Source: Brenneria rubrifaciens
Lineage (GTDB): Bacteria > Pseudomonadota > Gammaproteobacteria > Enterobacterales > Enterobacteriaceae
Length of the DNA stretch: 64,000 nt
Direction of reading: 5' to 3'
NCBI RefSeq assembly: GCF_005484945.1
Contig: NZ_CP034035.1
Location: forward strand, 620,001-684,000
Of this stretch, positions 57,150-64,000 are shown in pieces. The notes below the pieces were generated by a model. That model did no database searches. It saw nothing but the letters and a program-made list of their open reading frames with translations, and was not told where the DNA came from. Within the stretch, counting starts at the first letter, position 1. Every line of letters starts with the position of its first letter. The position numbers were made by a program, and so were the translations under genes.

Positions 57150-58346
57150 TTACATCCCCATTGGCGAGTCGTGGCGGCTTGAGGCCGCGTCGCCGAATTG
57201 CTGGCCGATAATCACTTGTTCGCCAGCGCTGACGCCCGAGAGGATCTGGGTTCGGACACTGTCGTTCAGCCCAACAGTAACGGCCCGTGCTTCAACCCTT
57301 TTATTGGCGTCAACCACCTGAACAACCCATTTGCCGTCGCGCGTGCTCAGCGCGGTAGCCGGCACGACAACGGCATTTTTAACGGACGACAGCAGAATGT
57401 AGACCTGGGCCGTCATTGAAATGCGCAGTACGCCGTCAATGTTTGGCACATCAAACAGGCCATTGTAGTAGATCGCGTTGCTGGATGAGGTGCTGCTGCT
57501 CGAACTGGATGATGACGTACTGGTGTCATCATCATCGATTGAGTCTGGCGCCGGTTCAATTGAGCTAAGTTTTGCCTCATAGCGTTTATTGGATTCTCCC
57601 AGAATACTGAACCAGACCGGCATACCGGTTTTGACTTTGACGATATCAGCTTCTGAAATTTGGGCTTTGATCGTCATGGTGTCCAAATTGGCGACTTTGG
57701 CGATGGTTGGCGTACTTTGCGTCGCGTTAACGGTTTGCCCTGCCTCCACCGGAATGGAAACGATCGTCCCGTCCATCGGGGCGAGGATCTTGGTATAGCC
57801 CAGATTGACCCGGGCGGTGTTGACGGCAATTTGAGCCTGTACGATTTGTGCGTCCAGCGCGTCGATGTTGGCTTTGGTGGCGTCCAGCGTCGCTTTGGCG
57901 CTATCGTAATCGGCCTGTGCGCCAACGCCCCGTTGCATCAGCATTTGCTGGCGCTGCCAGCTTACGGTGTAATTGCGTAATTCGGCTTGTTTGGCTGTCC
58001 GCTGCGCCTGGACGTTTTTCAATGCGGCTTCGCTGTTTTTCAACGTATCCTGTTGAGTGAGGTCATCGATCTCCGCGATCAACTGACCTTTTTTGACTTT
58101 ATCCCCTAATGTGACGTGCAGCGCTTTGATTTGCCCCGAAGCCTGTGCACCAACGCTAACCAGCTTTTGCGCTTCAATCGTACCGTCCGCCAACACGGTT
58201 TGTTCGAGATCGGCGACTTCCGCCGTTGTGGTGATATAGTTTAATCCGGGAGCGGGCCGCGATATAAACCAATATATGAGCACGGCGATAGCAACAACGC
58301 CAACCATAATAATAACGTTACGGGTTGTTAGAAATTGTGATTGCAT
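57150..58346 (-). CDS. macA: MacA periplasmic adaptor with an acidic/poly-Ser insertion
   Basis: 398 residues. N-terminal membrane anchor (IIMVGVVAIAVLIYWFISRP), lipoyl half-motifs (VSVGAQASGQIKALHVTLGD, GYTKILAPMDGTIVSIPVEA), alpha-hairpin coiled coil and beta-barrel. A low-complexity insertion with four Asp then about 14 Ser/Thr lies near residues 268-288; E. coli MacA lacks it. Codons are mixed, so it is not a pure trinucleotide repeat. Paired with macB. Confidence 0.92.
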   Translation of the reverse strand: MQSQFLTTRNVIIMVGVVAIAVLIYWFISRPAPGLNYITTTAEVADLEQTVLADGTIEAQKLVSVGAQASGQIKALHVTLGDKVKKGQLIAEIDDLTQQDTLKNSEAALKNVQAQRTAKQAELRNYTVSWQRQQMLMQRGVGAQADYDSAKATLDATKANIDALDAQIVQAQIAVNTARVNLGYTKILAPMDGTIVSIPVEAGQTVNATQSTPTIAKVANLDTMTIKAQISEADIVKVKTGMPVWFSILGESNKRYEAKLSSIEPAPDSIDDDDTSTSSSSSSSSTSSSNAIYYNGLFDVPNIDGVLRISMTAQVYILLSSVKNAVVVPATALSTRDGKWVVQVVDANKRVEARAVTVGLNDSVRTQILSGVSAGEQVIIGQQFGDAASSRHDSPMGM

Positions 58347-58430
58347 CAGGGGGTCATCGTCCTTAAAAAATGCATCAGAGTCAGCGTGAATATCAAAAAG
58401 GCTAATCTACTCTGAGTACATACAATTATC

Positions 58431-58469
58431 GGTAATCTTTACTGAAAGAAATGGTAAGGATTCGGTAAA
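58431..58469 (+). promoter_or_regulatory. 11-bp-phased GGTAAN direct repeats between macA and the two-component genes
   Basis: GGTAAT (58431), a weak copy CTGAAA (58442), GGTAAG (58453) and GGTAAA (58464), all 11 bp apart. OmpR/PhoB-family regulators bind direct repeats with this spacing, so this is a candidate site for the divergent response regulator. Confidence 0.6.
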
Positions 58470-58533
58470 TCCGGCTGCGAAGATTTTTTGCAGCACTGAG
58501 AATACACGATAGATCCGAGAATGGGGACAGGAT

Positions 58534-59214
58534 ATGAAAATCTTACTGGTCGATGATGACGTTGAGCTGGGAAATATGCTGGGCGAATACCTGAGCGCCG
58601 AAGGGTTTGCGACATCGAGGGCACTGACCGGCAAAGAAGGGATTGATGGCGCGATGTCAGGAGAATACACGGCGATTATTCTCGATATTATGCTGCCGGA
58701 CATGAGCGGTATTGATGTGCTGCGGCAGATAAGAAAAAACCAGCAACTGCCGGTCATTATGCTGACGGCGAAAGGGGACAATATCGATCGTGTGATCGGA
58801 CTGGAAATGGGGGCGGATGACTATATGCCAAAACCCTGTTATCCGCGGGAATTGGTGGCCCGGCTGCGGGCGGTGCTGCGCCGTTATGACGATCAGCCGA
58901 GCAAAAAGGTGGATGAAAGCCTGGCGGTGTCGGGCGATCTGCTGCTCAATCCGGCAACCCGCACCAGCGAGTGGCGTGGCAAGACTTTTGATCTGACGGC
59001 CTCCGAATTCAATTTGCTGGAATTGCTGCTGCGCTCACCGGATCGCGTGGTATCGAAGGACGAACTGTCAGAAAAATGCCTGGGCCGTCGGCGCGAAGCT
59101 TACGACCGCAGTGTGGATGTGCATATCAGTAATATCCGCCAGAAACTCAGTGCGCTGGAAGGCAACTTTATGACGATTGAAACCGTTCGCAGCGTGGGAT
59201 ACCGAATCCGTTGA
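58534..59214 (+). CDS. OmpR/PhoB-family response regulator (CpxR-like)
   Basis: 226 residues. Receiver domain with acidic pocket (LLVDDD), phospho-Asp in ILDIMLPDMSG (near residue 51) and the Lys of YMPKP; then a winged-helix DNA-binding domain (LTASEFNLLELLLRSPDRVV ... DRSVDVHISNIRQKL). The organisation resembles CpxR, but the adjacent genes (macAB, no cpxP) suggest control of the exporter. It overlaps the kinase gene by one base. Confidence 0.92.
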   Translation: MKILLVDDDVELGNMLGEYLSAEGFATSRALTGKEGIDGAMSGEYTAIILDIMLPDMSGIDVLRQIRKNQQLPVIMLTAKGDNIDRVIGLEMGADDYMPKPCYPRELVARLRAVLRRYDDQPSKKVDESLAVSGDLLLNPATRTSEWRGKTFDLTASEFNLLELLLRSPDRVVSKDELSEKCLGRRREAYDRSVDVHISNIRQKLSALEGNFMTIETVRSVGYRIR

Positions 59215-60578
59215 TGATGATGCGCGGGCGGCTTTTCTGGAAAATACTGCTGGGATTCTGGCTGACGTTTATTGTTATTTCACAACTGCTGTGGCTGACG
59301 TTTTCTTTCTATGGAATGCATCAGAAGCCAGTGGAAGAAGTGGCGGTGATGCGGATTGCGAGCATGCAGATAGCAATGGTGTCGACGGCATTGCAACATG
59401 GCGGTTTGCCTGAGGCTAGTGAAGTGATGTTGCTGCTGCCAGAGCGTGAACGGCAATATATCTCGGTCACGATGTCGCCACTACCGGAGTCAGAGCAGGC
59501 GCGCACCGAACCTGGCATGCCGCCTTCCGGTTTCGTTGGGCCGAATGGCCGTCCCGGGGAGCGCGCCAGGGATAGGGTTGAGCGGCTGCGTGGGCCGGAT
59601 GGCGAGTGGTATCAGATTCGATACGATGTGGAGCGGCTGCGCAGCCAATTTCGGCCGCCGCGTCCGATGGAGTTTCTAAATGTTCCGGCCCCTTTACTAT
59701 GGATCGCGGGGGTTGGCGGGCTGCTATTCAGTTGGTTACTGGCCTGGAATCTGGCGCGGCCGTTGAGTCAACTGCGCGCCGGTTTCGAACAGGTGGCGCA
59801 GGGCGATCTAACCGTGCGGTTATTTCCGGCGATGCGCAGGCGGCACGACGAAATCAGTGCGGTGGCGCGTGATTTCGACTCGATGGTGGAACGGTTGGAT
59901 GTATTGGTGAGCGCTCGCGAACAACTGCTGCACGATGTATCCCATGAGCTGCGTTCACCGCTGGCTCGGCTGCAATTGGCGATTGGGCTGGCGCGTCAGC
60001 ATGCGGATAACATTGAAAACTCGCTGCTGCGGATAGCGCGGGAAGCGGAACGTATGGATAAGATGATCGGTGAGTTGCTGACGTTGTCACGCACGCAAAA
60101 CATCGGCGTCGAAGAGGAATATTTCGACCTGTTGGGGCTGGTGACCGCGGTGGTGAATGATGCCCGCTACGAGGCGCAGGTGCCTGGCGTGGAGATTCTG
60201 TTACAGGCTGATGAGAACGATGATTACACGGTCAAGGGCAATGCGGAGCTGATGCGCCGAGCCGTCGACAACATTGTGCGTAACGCGCTGCGTTTTTCTG
60301 AGCCTGCCCAGCAAGTACGCGTGACGTTGACCAGTGACGACAATGAATGGACGATCCGGGTGTCCGATCAGGGGCCGGGGGTCGAGAAAGGCAAATTATC
60401 CAGTATTTTTGATCCCTTTATTCGTATCGAATCACCGCTGTCCGGGAAAGGATATGGTCTGGGATTGGCGATTGCCCGCAAGGTGATATTGGCGCATGGC
60501 GGTAATATCGAAGCCGAAAACGGAGAGCAGGGCGGTTTGACTATTCGTCTGGGCGTGCCGCGTTTCCGGCCACGCTAA
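59214..60578 (+). CDS. Sensor histidine kinase (CpxA-like) partner
   Basis: 454 residues. Membrane helix near residues 11-33, a periplasmic domain rich in Pro and Arg (about 34-155), second helix (LLWIAGVGGLLFSWLLAWNL), HAMP domain, then H box LLHDVSHELRSPLARLQLAI, N box NIVRNALRF and G boxes SDQGPGVEKGKLSSIF and GYGLGLAIARKV. The TTG at 59211 is followed by three ATG codons; ATG 59214, overlapping the regulator's stop (TGATG), is the likeliest start. Partner of the preceding regulator; the signal is unknown. Confidence 0.93.
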   Translation: MMMRGRLFWKILLGFWLTFIVISQLLWLTFSFYGMHQKPVEEVAVMRIASMQIAMVSTALQHGGLPEASEVMLLLPERERQYISVTMSPLPESEQARTEPGMPPSGFVGPNGRPGERARDRVERLRGPDGEWYQIRYDVERLRSQFRPPRPMEFLNVPAPLLWIAGVGGLLFSWLLAWNLARPLSQLRAGFEQVAQGDLTVRLFPAMRRRHDEISAVARDFDSMVERLDVLVSAREQLLHDVSHELRSPLARLQLAIGLARQHADNIENSLLRIAREAERMDKMIGELLTLSRTQNIGVEEEYFDLLGLVTAVVNDARYEAQVPGVEILLQADENDDYTVKGNAELMRRAVDNIVRNALRFSEPAQQVRVTLTSDDNEWTIRVSDQGPGVEKGKLSSIFDPFIRIESPLSGKGYGLGLAIARKVILAHGGNIEAENGEQGGLTIRLGVPRFRPR

Positions 60579-60677
60579 TCTGTTATTTGATTTAGGTTAG
60601 AATCGCATTACTCAAAACGGCACCCGAGGGCGCCGTTTAAGACTAGCGATCGTCAAACATCAATAACAGTGTGTGAT

Positions 60678-61187
60678 TTATTTCTTGATACGGATAACCG
60701 GGGTTTCGCCTACGACAACGGTGCCGCTCAGCTTAGTCAATTCTTTGATTTCATCCATATTAGAGATCACGACAGGCGTCAACGTAGACTTGGCTTTTTC
60801 TTCCAGCACTGCCAGATCGAACTCAATAACCAGATCGCCTTTCTTAACCCGCTGGCCTTCCTCGGCAATGCGTTTGAAACCTTCGCCTTTCAGTTCAACG
60901 GTATCAATACCAAAATGAACAAATAATTCAATGCCGTTGTCTGATTCGATGGAAAAAGCATGGTTGGTTTCAAAAATCTTGCCGATGGTGCCATCGACTG
61001 GCGCAACAATCTTGTTACCGGTTGGCTTAATCGCGATACCGTCACCCACGATTTTTTCAGCAAATACAACATCAGGAACATCTTCAATATTGACGATTTC
61101 ACCGGACAATGGAGCAATGATTTCGATGCTGCCTGTGTCTTTTTTGTCATCAGAAACCAGAGATTTCAATTTATCGAACAAACCCAT
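60678..61187 (-). CDS. crr: PTS glucose-specific enzyme IIA
   Basis: 169 residues as in E. coli. Phospho-accepting His in [13 protein letters not shown] (near residue 91) and the second His in [10 protein letters not shown]. It receives phosphate from HPr, passes it to EIIB-Glc, and regulates adenylate cyclase and non-PTS sugar transporters. Downstream of ptsI. Confidence 0.97.
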   Translation of the reverse strand: MGLFDKLKSLVSDDKKDTGSIEIIAPLSGEIVNIEDVPDVVFAEKIVGDGIAIKPTGNKIVAPVDGTIGKIFETNHAFSIESDNGIELFVHFGIDTVELKGEGFKRIAEEGQRVKKGDLVIEFDLAVLEEKAKSTLTPVVISNMDEIKELTKLSGTVVVGETPVIRIKK

Positions 61188-61227
61188 GATTTTCTCCTAA
61201 GCATTAATATTGGGCCAGCATCCACCC

Positions 61228-61340
61228 GTTATTTTCAAGTCGCCGCGACGTTGGCTTCCCTTACTTTCCCGGAAGGGATATCAAACTTCCGGGGATTTGT
61301 TCGCTTGCCACCTGGCTGCATCCTGAAACTTATCGGGTAG
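61228..61340. repeat. ERIC-like intergenic repeat between ptsI and crr
   Basis: The segment has the core pattern of enterobacterial ERIC/IRU elements: CGTTGGCTTCCCTTAC near the left, and TTCCGGGGATTTGTTCGCTT then GCTGCATCCTGAAACTTAT near the right, forming an imperfect long inverted repeat. In E. coli this interval is much shorter. Recognition is by pattern only. Confidence 0.45.
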
Positions 61341-61347
61341 CGCTGAA

Positions 61348-63075
61348 TCAGCAGAGCGTTTTTTCTTCAATAAATCGGCTCACCAGGTTACTCAATTCCT
61401 CGGCGGTCGGTTGGGCCAGAGCCTGTTCCGCCAGCGCCTTTGCATCTTCGTAATTTGCATTACGGATAATTTTCTTGATGCTCGGGATAGAGATTGCACT
61501 CATGCTGAATTCGTCCAGACCCATTCCCAATAAAAGTAGTGTAGCACGTTCGTCTCCAGCGAGCTCACCACACATTCCTGTCCATTTACCTTCGACATGG
61601 GATGCGTCTATGACCTGTTTGATCAGGGTCAGGACTGCCGGGGACATCGGGTTATAGAGATGAGAAATCAGCTCATTACCGCGATCAACGGCCAGAGTAT
61701 ACTGGGTTAAGTCATTTGTCCCAATACTAAAGAAGTCGACTTCTTTCGCCAGGTGATGGGCAATGGCCGCCGCCGCGGGCGTTTCAACCATTACACCGAC
61801 TTCGATAGACTCATCGAAGGTTTTGTCTTCTTCTCTGAGTTGCGCCTTCAGCATTTCCAGCTCGGCTTTCAGCTCACGAAATTCTTCTACGGAAATGATC
61901 ATCGGGAACATGATTCTCAGCTTGCCAAAGCTGGACGCGCGCAGGATGGCGCGCAACTGCGCATGTAAAATATCTTTGCGATCCATACAGATACGGATTG
62001 CACGCCAGCCAAGGAACGGGTTCTCCTCTTTCGGCAGATTCAGGTAAGGCAGGTCTTTGTCGCCGCCGATATCCATGGTACGGACGATGACGGCCTGAGC
62101 GCCAACGGCTTCTGCCACGGCTTTGTAAGCCTGGAACTGCTCTTCTTCGGTAGGCAGGGCGTCGCGATCCATAAACAGGAATTCGGTTCGGTACAGGCCC
62201 ACACCTTCAGCGCCATTACGTTCCGCGCCGGCAACATCACGTACTGTACCGATGTTGGCGCACACCTCGACCTGATGGCCGTCCAGTGTGACCGCGGGTA
62301 AATCTTTCAGTTTGGCGAGTTCATGTTTTTCAGAATTGTATTGCTTCTGAACGGCCTTGAGTTCGTCAATGATTTCAGGAGGCGGGTTCTGATAAATTTT
62401 GTTGTTAACCGCGTCCAGAATCAGATAATCACCGCTCTTGATCTGTTTGGTGCAGTCGGTTGTGCCGACGATTGCGGGCAATTCCAGCGAACGGGCCATG
62501 ATGGAGGTATGGGAAGTCCGACCACCAAGATCGGTGATAAAGCCCAGAACCTTGTCCAGATTCAACTGCGCGGTTTCAGACGGCGTCAGGTCGGTCGCGA
62601 CCAGGATGACTTCGTCCTGAATATCGCCCAAATCGACAATCGCCATATCCAGAATGTTTTTCAGCAGACGTTTACCGATATCGCGCATGTCTGCCGCACG
62701 TTCTTTCAGATATTCATCATCAAGTTCTTCTAGTGCTTTAGCCTGATTTTCGATGACTGAAAATGCGGCAGCATCAGCGGAAGCGTGTTCATCTTTAATC
62801 AGAGCTATGATTTCCTGCTCGAATTCTTCATCTTCAAGCAACATGATGTGGCCTTCGAAGATGGCTTCTTTTTCTGCGCCCAGCGTTTCTCCAGCCTTGG
62901 TCTTGATGGCTTCCAACTGTTTGGAGGCCTTGGCCCGGCCAGTCAGAAAACGTTCAATTTCCTGTTCTACCTGATCTGCAGAAATTTTTTTCCGGTTGAT
63001 GACTATTTCATCTTCTTTCAGTAACAGAGCCTTACCAAAAGCAATACCCGGTGATACTAATATGCCTGAAATCAT
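61348..63075 (-). CDS. ptsI: PTS enzyme I
   Basis: 575 residues as in E. coli. Phospho-His in [20 protein letters not shown] (near residue 189) and the PEP-binding C-terminal part with [20 protein letters not shown]. It transfers phosphate from PEP to HPr. ATG 63075 ([20 protein letters not shown]) is the family start. Confidence 0.98.
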   Translation of the reverse strand: MISGILVSPGIAFGKALLLKEDEIVINRKKISADQVEQEIERFLTGRAKASKQLEAIKTKAGETLGAEKEAIFEGHIMLLEDEEFEQEIIALIKDEHASADAAAFSVIENQAKALEELDDEYLKERAADMRDIGKRLLKNILDMAIVDLGDIQDEVILVATDLTPSETAQLNLDKVLGFITDLGGRTSHTSIMARSLELPAIVGTTDCTKQIKSGDYLILDAVNNKIYQNPPPEIIDELKAVQKQYNSEKHELAKLKDLPAVTLDGHQVEVCANIGTVRDVAGAERNGAEGVGLYRTEFLFMDRDALPTEEEQFQAYKAVAEAVGAQAVIVRTMDIGGDKDLPYLNLPKEENPFLGWRAIRICMDRKDILHAQLRAILRASSFGKLRIMFPMIISVEEFRELKAELEMLKAQLREEDKTFDESIEVGVMVETPAAAAIAHHLAKEVDFFSIGTNDLTQYTLAVDRGNELISHLYNPMSPAVLTLIKQVIDASHVEGKWTGMCGELAGDERATLLLLGMGLDEFSMSAISIPSIKKIIRNANYEDAKALAEQALAQPTAEELSNLVSRFIEEKTLC

Positions 63076-63121
63076 AACCCTACCTTACTCGATTCTGATG
63101 CTCACTCAAAAGGCTTGTCTG

Positions 63122-63379
63122 TTACTCAAGCTCTGCCATCAGCTTAACCAGATGTTCCACGGCTTTTTGTTCGTCTTCGCCGTCTGCGGCGATACTGACG
63201 ACGGTTCCCTGAGTCAATCCGAGGGTTTGCAATTTGAAGAGGCTCTTGGCGCTGGCGCTTTTCCCGTTGGACGTAACAGTGATTTCTGAAGTAAAGCCTT
63301 TGGCTTCTTTGACAAACTGGGCGGCGGGACGAGTGTGCAGGCCATTCGGAGCGGTAATAGTCACTTCTTGCTGGAACAT
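63122..63379 (-). CDS. ptsH: PTS phosphocarrier HPr
   Basis: 85 residues, the usual length. His15 in [20 protein letters not shown] and the Ser46 region [14 protein letters not shown] are both present. First gene of the ptsHI-crr operon. Confidence 0.98.
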   Translation of the reverse strand: MFQQEVTITAPNGLHTRPAAQFVKEAKGFTSEITVTSNGKSASAKSLFKLQTLGLTQGTVVSIAADGEDEQKAVEHLVKLMAELE

Positions 63380-63820
63380 TCTGTTTTCCCCAACTTATGG
63401 ATTAAATTAATGTTGTGGAGCTAAAGTTTAGTTTATTCACTGAACTTCAACCTGTTCGGTTAGCACCTGGCGTTCATATTACAGGGCCGGGCCGGGATGC
63501 GGCAAAGAAACGGTGAACCGTGTTTCCCGAATAAAATACCATCAATTATCACGATGTTCTCGCATCATTGTTCCAATCCGGTACGAAAAACGATGATTGA
63601 TCCACCTTGTGCCAGTTTCAACTAAACGAGCAAGAGGGACCGTGATATTTGGTGAATATTAATTTCACGCATCAAAATAATTGTTCGGTTAAATACTAAA
63701 CCTACTCCGGAAATGCAATGTTTATGTGGTGGAAAGTTTGACGTAAGCCACAAAAAAAGCACCTTAACAGGCGCTTTTTCGACAAGGCGGCGACTTTTTA
63801 ATCCGATAATGACAGTGCGG
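63380..63820. other. Intergenic region between cysK and ptsH (ptsH promoter region)
   Basis: 441 bp without a gene. An inverted repeat GAAACGGT/ACCGT-G-TTTC near 63507-63526 could be a Cra-like or other operator. The terminator of cysK lies at 63752. No further feature seen. Confidence 0.4.
63752..63779 (-). terminator. Rho-independent terminator of cysK
   Basis: On the minus strand AAAAAGCGCCT - gtta - AGGTGCTTTTTTT, one G.T pair, followed by a T run. It lies about 40 bp after the cysK stop. Confidence 0.8.
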
Positions 63821-64000
63821 TTATTGCTGCAATTCCTGTTCAGTAAAGAGATCGGCGAAGAGCGCGGTACTCAGGTAGCGTTCGCCAGACGACGGCAGAA
63901 CCACCACGATGGTTTTATCTTCGAATTCTCTTTCCTTAAGAAGATTAAGCGCGGCCGCTACCGCGGCGCCAGAAGAAATGCCCGCCAGAATGCCTTCCTC
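63821..64000 (-). CDS. cysK: Cysteine synthase A, C-terminal part (cut by window edge)
   Basis: The last 59 codons in reverse: [20 protein letters not shown] ... [20 protein letters not shown] ... LQQ-stop. This is the C-terminus of CysK (O-acetylserine sulfhydrylase A). The gene order cysK-ptsH-ptsI-crr matches E. coli. The rest is outside the window. Confidence 0.93.
   Translation of the reverse strand, partial: EEGILAGISSGAAVAAALNLLKEREFEDKTIVVVLPSSGERYLSTALFADLFTEQELQQ

Overview
The window looks like the chromosome of a soft-rot or plant-associated enterobacterium (Pectobacteriaceae; Brenneria, Pectobacterium, Dickeya or Lonsdalea-like). The core blocks follow the E. coli order (ssrA-smpB-ratA-ratB-bamE-recN-nadK-grpE; hemF/ypeA/yfeY/yfeX/cysM; crr-ptsI-ptsH-cysK) with near-identical protein motifs, while the accessory content (nifJ, a full tad locus, an ssrA island) fits plant-associated relatives. 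The genus is inferred, not proven.

Layout. 1-5.1 kb: end of a cytochrome b561 gene, a large pyruvate:flavodoxin oxidoreductase (nifJ), an unknown 105-residue protein and a PrpA/PphA phosphatase. 5.1-6.5 kb: an AT-rich gene desert. 6.5-19.3 kb: a complete tad (Flp type IVc pilus) operon in the usual order flp-tadV-rcpC-rcpA-rcpB-tadZ-tadA-tadB-tadC-tadD-tadE-tadF-tadG. Two repeat tracts stand out. A heptanucleotide tandem repeat just after the membrane anchor of rcpC puts that gene out of frame by exactly one repeat unit. The secretin gene rcpA carries about 300 codons of near-identical decapeptide repeats between its signal peptide and its N0 domain.

19.3-33.3 kb: a genomic island in the 3' end of ssrA (tmRNA). 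From the tad side it holds a truncated P4-type integrase, a 16-bp copy of the ssrA 3' end, and a four-gene operon made of a MORC/MutL-type GHKL ATPase, a Z1 helicase-like protein, a PD-(D/E)XK (DUF4420) protein and an AIPR protein. This is the composition of the Mza anti-phage system and of the MORC-linked restriction systems described by comparative genomics. Next come a convergent m5C DNA methyltransferase, a divergent vsr, an unusual tyrosine recombinase, a roughly 600-bp stretch packed with stem-loops, an Nlp/Ner-type regulator and an intact P4-type integrase beside ssrA. The four-gene operon is GC-rich and the methyltransferase/vsr pair AT-rich, so the island looks composite.

33.3-64 kb: core genome. 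tmRNA and SmpB (ribosome rescue), RatA/RatB, BamE, RecN with LexA-type boxes, NadK, GrpE with a consensus sigma-32 promoter, MntH with a Fur-like box, NudK, a BisC-like molybdoenzyme next to a polar amino-acid-type ABC importer, TalA, MaeB, YaiI, HemF, YpeA, YfeY, YfeX, CysM, the MacAB exporter with a divergent two-component system, then crr-ptsI-ptsH and the 3' end of cysK.
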